Part shown: positions 54,099 to 56,933 of the stretch, piece by piece
How the letters are laid out: each line of letters opens with the position of its first letter
Position numbering within the stretch: position 1 is the stretch's first letter
DNA from: Myxococcales bacterium
GTDB taxonomy: Bacteria > Myxococcota > Myxococcia > Myxococcales > Myxococcaceae
DNA length: 56,933 nt
Direction of reading: 5' to 3'
Assembly (NCBI GenBank): GCA_016191815.1
Contig: JACPVI010000084.1
Coordinates: forward strand, 1 to 56,933
Translations under genes and position numbers: made by a program
Notes under the pieces: model-generated
Seen by the model: only the letters and a program-made list of their open reading frames with translations
What the model was told of the DNA's origin: nothing
The model's database searches: none

Positions 54099-54724
54099 CA
54101 ACCCCCCGACAGGTGCGAGTGGAGGTGACGGTCGCCGTCGTACCCCGGAGGCGGCTCGGCCGCGTGCTTGCCGATCAGATCGAACCCCACCAGCTTCCAT
54201 CCCACCTGGTCCTTGTTCCCGCCGTAGGACGGATCCCCCAAGAAGCCCTCCAGGGTGAGCACCACCAGAAGCTCGTAGTAGTGCGCCTCCCCGGTGCCGG
54301 GCGCGCTCTCCTTGAAGACGGCCAGCGCCTGGTCCTTTTGCTCCGCCGAGGCGTCGGCGAATCCCACCTTGAACATCCGCTGACAGCGCCGGTCGAGCGC
54401 CGCGGTGCCGGAGAGGAAGTCCTCCTTCATCTGCTTGAGCGAAGGGCTCTGGAGCATCCGGTCCACGTATTCGGGCACGTTGGCCTCCAGCGCGCCTGGA
54501 TCCTCGTCCTTGGGGAGGATCCGCTCGCAGGCCGCCGACATCACCAGGTACTCCTCGGAGGTGAAGGTCCGGTGCGAGGTGGTCAGCCCCTTGGGCTTGA
54601 GACCGGACGGCTTGGGCGGAGCGGCCTCCTTCTTCTTCTGTTTGCAACCGCTGCCCAGGAGCACCGCGCCCCCTCCGAGGAAGGCGAGGTGGTGGAGGAA
54701 GACGCGCCTCGAGCGCCCGCGCAT
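54098..54724 (-). CDS. Gluconate 2-dehydrogenase subunit 3-like Tat lipoprotein
   Basis: 208 aa. The signal MRGRSRRVFLHHLAFLGGGA has a Tat-like R-R-V-F-L motif and continues to a lipobox LLGSGC (Cys at about 27). After a Lys/Pro-rich linker comes the subunit 3 domain: FTSEEYLVMSAACERILPKD, PEYVDRMLQSPSLKQMKEDF and the conserved ending GWKLVGFDLIGKHAAEPPPG (G-W-x-x-x-G-x-x, then P-P). It should assist export, folding or anchoring of the GMC enzyme translated next. The ATG at 54724 fits the signal; the frame to 54883 adds spurious Pro-rich sequence. Confidence 0.9.
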   Translation of the reverse strand: MRGRSRRVFLHHLAFLGGGAVLLGSGCKQKKKEAAPPKPSGLKPKGLTTSHRTFTSEEYLVMSAACERILPKDEDPGALEANVPEYVDRMLQSPSLKQMKEDFLSGTAALDRRCQRMFKVGFADASAEQKDQALAVFKESAPGTGEAHYYELLVVLTLEGFLGDPSYGGNKDQVGWKLVGFDLIGKHAAEPPPGYDGDRHLHSHLSGG

Positions 54725-54795
54725 TGCCCCGAGTGTCCGGCGCCCGGCCGCCGTTTTCAACCGCCTTCGATGGGCAACCGGCCCGGCCGCTGGCA

Positions 54796-54828
54796 TAGGA
54801 TGGGGCGGGCCGAAGCAAAGGTGACTCC
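54796..54828 (+). promoter_or_regulatory. Promoter/leader of the lipoprotein pair
   Basis: TAGGAT (54796-54801) as a -10 candidate, followed by a leader with AAAGGTGA as ribosome-binding site before the ATG at 54829. The -35 element is not clear. Confidence 0.35.
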
Positions 54829-56142
54829 ATGAGAAGACTCTTGCTGGGCGGGGTCGCGGCGGCGCTGCTGGCCTGCCCTCCACCGAACGGGAAGAACGAC
54901 GGAGGCGGCGGCGGGGGCGGCGGAGGAGGTGGAGGCGGCGGCGGCCCCGGCTTGGCCTTCACCACCCAGGAGCTCGACACCACCCAGTCCGAGCTCAAGT
55001 TCCTCGCCGTGGCGATGGGCCCTCAGGACCGGGTCGGAGTGGCCTACTTCGTCAGCATCGGCGGGGGCGTCAACGACGCGGGCCAGCCGATCCAGAACTA
55101 CGAAGTCCGCTACGTGGAGTGGAAGGGCGGCCAGGTCTCGCCGCCGGAGAAGGTGGCCACCGTGCAGCGCGTCTACGGGCTCTCGGTCGCCTTCCAGGAC
55201 AGCGGCGAGCCGGCGGTGGCCTACCTGGGCGGAGGCAGCGACCAGTCGGTGTTCTGGTTCCAGTCGGACGCCGCGGTGGCCTACCGCAACAACGGCACCT
55301 GGACCGAGAACGTCGCCGTCAGCCAGGGGAACGAGGCGACCTGCGGCAACCCGGTCTCCGACCGCGGCTACCTGGTGGGGCTGAACCCCGGCCTGGTATT
55401 CGCGGGCGGCCGCGGCTACCTCGCCTACCGCGACGCGCACGACGGGCAGTTCCCCCAGCAAGACTGGGCGGGCTCGGACCTGGAGCTGGCCGAGGGCGGT
55501 CCCGCTTCGTGGACCAAGCGCTGCCTCCAGGCAGGTGGGGACAACAAGCTCGCCTACGGCGGCCACATCGCGATGACGGTCGCCAACGGGCAGCCCGCGC
55601 TGGTGCATGACCGGGTGTTCGGCAGCGCCGAGGGCACCGGCCAGGACGTCATCTTCATGCGCCGGAAGCCCGACGGCACCTGGACCAATCCTCAGACGCT
55701 GATCGGCGTCGGCAACACCCAGTCCGGCGCCTCGGTGGCGTACGACTCCAGCTTGGGCTACGGGGTGGCCTTCATCGAGCGGCAGCAGAACCAGCTCAAC
55801 TTCCTCTCCTCGGTGGACGGAGCCATCTGGACCATCCCCGACCCGGTGGTGCAGTCGGGGTCGAGCGGCTGGTACCCCTCGCTGGCGTTCGACCCCATCA
55901 ACCACGAGCCGGCGATCGCCTACTACCACTGCTCACCCAAGAACGGCATCAACGAGTCCTCCTGCCTGCCGGCGGAGGACGAGCTGCGCGTCACCCAGCG
56001 GATCGCCGACACCTGGCGCGAGGCGCTGGTGGACACCGAGGGCGGCTACTTGCCGAAGCTCGGCTTCCTCTCCAGCGGCAAGCGGGTGGTGGCCTACCGG
56101 CTGCCGGCCACGGGCGCTTTGAGGCTGGCGATCGAGCGATGA
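54829..56142 (+). CDS. Lipoprotein with poly-glycine linker and propeller-like domain
   Basis: 437 aa. Lipobox LLAC (about residues 13-16), then PPPNGKNDG and an uninterrupted run of 15 glycines, then a domain of about 390 residues with repeated strands such as LKFLAVAMGPQDRVGVAYFV, VYGLSVAFQDSGEPAVAYLG, GGRGYLAYRDAHDGQF and WYPSLAFDPINHEPAIAYYH. The recurrent x-S-x-A-F/Y-D-x-x-x-x-P-A-I/V-A-Y pattern fits a sialidase-like beta-propeller (non-catalytic; no Asp-box set is obvious). The glycine run separates the lipid anchor from the domain. It overlaps the next gene by four bases (ATGA). Confidence 0.8.
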   Translation: MRRLLLGGVAAALLACPPPNGKNDGGGGGGGGGGGGGGGPGLAFTTQELDTTQSELKFLAVAMGPQDRVGVAYFVSIGGGVNDAGQPIQNYEVRYVEWKGGQVSPPEKVATVQRVYGLSVAFQDSGEPAVAYLGGGSDQSVFWFQSDAAVAYRNNGTWTENVAVSQGNEATCGNPVSDRGYLVGLNPGLVFAGGRGYLAYRDAHDGQFPQQDWAGSDLELAEGGPASWTKRCLQAGGDNKLAYGGHIAMTVANGQPALVHDRVFGSAEGTGQDVIFMRRKPDGTWTNPQTLIGVGNTQSGASVAYDSSLGYGVAFIERQQNQLNFLSSVDGAIWTIPDPVVQSGSSGWYPSLAFDPINHEPAIAYYHCSPKNGINESSCLPAEDELRVTQRIADTWREALVDTEGGYLPKLGFLSSGKRVVAYRLPATGALRLAIER

Positions 56143-56633
56143 GGGCAATGCCGAAAGCGGCGTGCGCCTTCTTCGCGCTCTCGGTCCTCGGGTGCCGGCC
56201 GCAGGGCGGGGTGCTCTCCGGGAGCGTGGGGGAGCTGTTCTCGCTCCAGGTCTCCCGCATCGAGCTGAGCCGGAACGAGGAGGCCTTCCAGGTGACCTAC
56301 CTCTTCAACCGGGCCGCGGAGCTGGACGTGGTGGTGCGCATCACGGTGGCGCTCAAGGGCGTCGATTTTTCGCCGGGGAAGAGGATTTCTCTGGATGGAG
56401 AGTACGAGCCCGGGCACGCCCGCACCACGGTGGTGCGCGTCCCGGGCGGAGAGCCGGCGCGCCGCTTTCCCCCGGTGAAGAAGGGCGACTTGAACCTCGG
56501 CAGCGGCGGAGGAGCGGACGAGCCCACCGACGGCGACTTCTCGATGGTCTTCGACTCCACCGGCGGAGACATCGGCCAGGGGAGGACCCTGGTGGGGAGC
56601 TTCGCCGGAACGCCGGTGGACGCGGGCTTCTGA
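56139..56633 (+). CDS. Small lipoprotein, operon partner
   Basis: 164 aa. Signal MPKAACAFFALSVLGC (lipobox VLGC) after a short N-terminal MRA. The mature beta-rich domain (SLQVSRIELSRNEEAFQVTY, LDVVVRITVALKGVDF) is followed by a Gly/Asp-rich tail (NLGSGGGADEPTDGDF, then SMVFDSTGGDIGQGRTLVGS). No family was recognised. The start overlaps the stop of the propeller-like lipoprotein, so both are made together. Confidence 0.75.
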   Translation: MRAMPKAACAFFALSVLGCRPQGGVLSGSVGELFSLQVSRIELSRNEEAFQVTYLFNRAAELDVVVRITVALKGVDFSPGKRISLDGEYEPGHARTTVVRVPGGEPARRFPPVKKGDLNLGSGGGADEPTDGDFSMVFDSTGGDIGQGRTLVGSFAGTPVDAGF

Positions 56634-56646
56634 GTCAGAGGGTGAG

Positions 56647-56686
56647 CCAAGCCGAACGGGGTCCAGCGTGTTCGGGTCTGGCTTGG
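56647..56686 (+). terminator. Terminator-like hairpin after the lipoprotein pair
   Basis: CCAAGCC (56647-56653) pairs with GGCTTGG (56680-56686), and directly inside it GAAC (56654-56657) pairs with GTTC (56670-56673), leaving a small bulge. It sits 13 bases after the stop at 56633. No U-tract is present. Confidence 0.5.
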
Positions 56687-56688
56687 AG

Positions 56689-56933
56689 TCAGCCCTTCAT
56701 TCGTCCTCCAGCGGGAGGTCCCGGTGCACCGCTCCGCTGCCGGCGGCCGGCCGCGGACCCGCAAGGATCAGGGAGGACCTTCGCATCGTGGTGAGCGGGG
56801 GACGGCGGGGTCCCCGCGAAATGGCCAGTCAGATTCCGCCGGCGCTTCGTGCGCCCCTCGAGGCGATCGATCCGGCGCTCGAGCTCGTCGACCCTCCGCA
56901 CGAGCCCGTGACGCCGCGAGGCGCCGTTCGTGC
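56689..56933 (-). CDS. Uncertain partial frame at the right edge
   Basis: A frame open to the window edge ends at 56689. Its visible part includes LVRRVDELERRIDRLEGRTK, a short coiled-coil-like heptad, followed by Pro/Gly/Arg-rich sequence that looks untranslated in nature. It could be a gene end, a transposase-like N-terminal fragment or a chance frame. There is no other support. Confidence 0.2.
   Translation of the reverse strand, partial: TNGASRRHGLVRRVDELERRIDRLEGRTKRRRNLTGHFAGTPPSPAHHDAKVLPDPCGSAAGRRQRSGAPGPPAGGRMKG

Overview
The window is GC-rich and dense in genes. It most likely comes from a chromosome of the Myxococcota (former Myxococcales / Deltaproteobacteria). The grounds are a free-standing Hanks-type Ser/Thr kinase, an AgmX/PglI-like domain protein, a HemY-type protoporphyrinogen oxidase annotated hemG in myxobacteria, von Willebrand A (VWA) lipoproteins with thrombospondin-type-3 calcium repeats, a MYXO-CTERM-like tail, PKD-repeat surface proteins and many short lipoproteins. 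No rRNA, tRNA or CRISPR array was recognised.

Layout. 0-1 kb: start of a gene leaving the left edge, then repeat-rich DNA with 2.4 copies of an 85-bp hairpin repeat. 1-4.7 kb (minus): hypothetical protein, lipoprotein, Ser/Thr kinase and glycogen synthase glgA; the last three form a tight operon. 4.8-7.5 kb: pdxH, then decayed genes (Uma2 nuclease, methyltransferase, alpha/beta hydrolase). 7.5-8.3 kb: VapBC. 8.4-14.8 kb: hemG, OmpA-like protein, LytS/LytT-type two-component pair, class III nucleotide cyclase. 14.9-17.1 kb: small Cys-rich protein, an EF-hand protein with a duplicated hydrophobic module, and a helical partner. 17.2-17.8 kb: MazEF-like module. 17.9-22.9 kb: metallophosphoesterase, receiver protein, PEGA protein, gluQ, AgmX-like protein, GNAT. 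23-25.6 kb: NitT/TauT-type ABC importer. 25.7-28.9 kb: two more PIN toxin-antitoxin pairs around an otsAB relic and a VWA protein.

29-49.3 kb is an envelope/surface region: three paralogous VWA-fold lipoproteins (the first with a destroyed MIDAS), a calcium-repeat MYXO-CTERM-like protein, a PPC-domain lipoprotein, a zinc-ribbon protein, an eight-repeat Cys-rich lipoprotein, a transposase relic beside a 162-bp inverted-repeat element, a divergent lipoprotein pair with overlapping start codons, and a 1730-residue PKD protein with a Cys/Trp-rich end. 49.3-56.9 kb: DUF2269 protein, MntA/HepT, a Phd/PIN pair, a GMC oxidoreductase operon (gluconate 2-dehydrogenase subunit 3-like, GMC, DoxX-like) and two lipoproteins.

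Three themes stand out. (1) Six toxin-antitoxin modules lie in 57 kb. Five antitoxin genes appear leaderless: a -35 box, a 17-bp spacer and a -10 box end only 7-9 nt before the start codon, and a palindrome usually overlaps the -10. (2) Several genes are reduced to collinear end fragments by deletion. (3) The locus at 30.5-40.1 kb is the best candidate for an undescribed multi-protein surface system.
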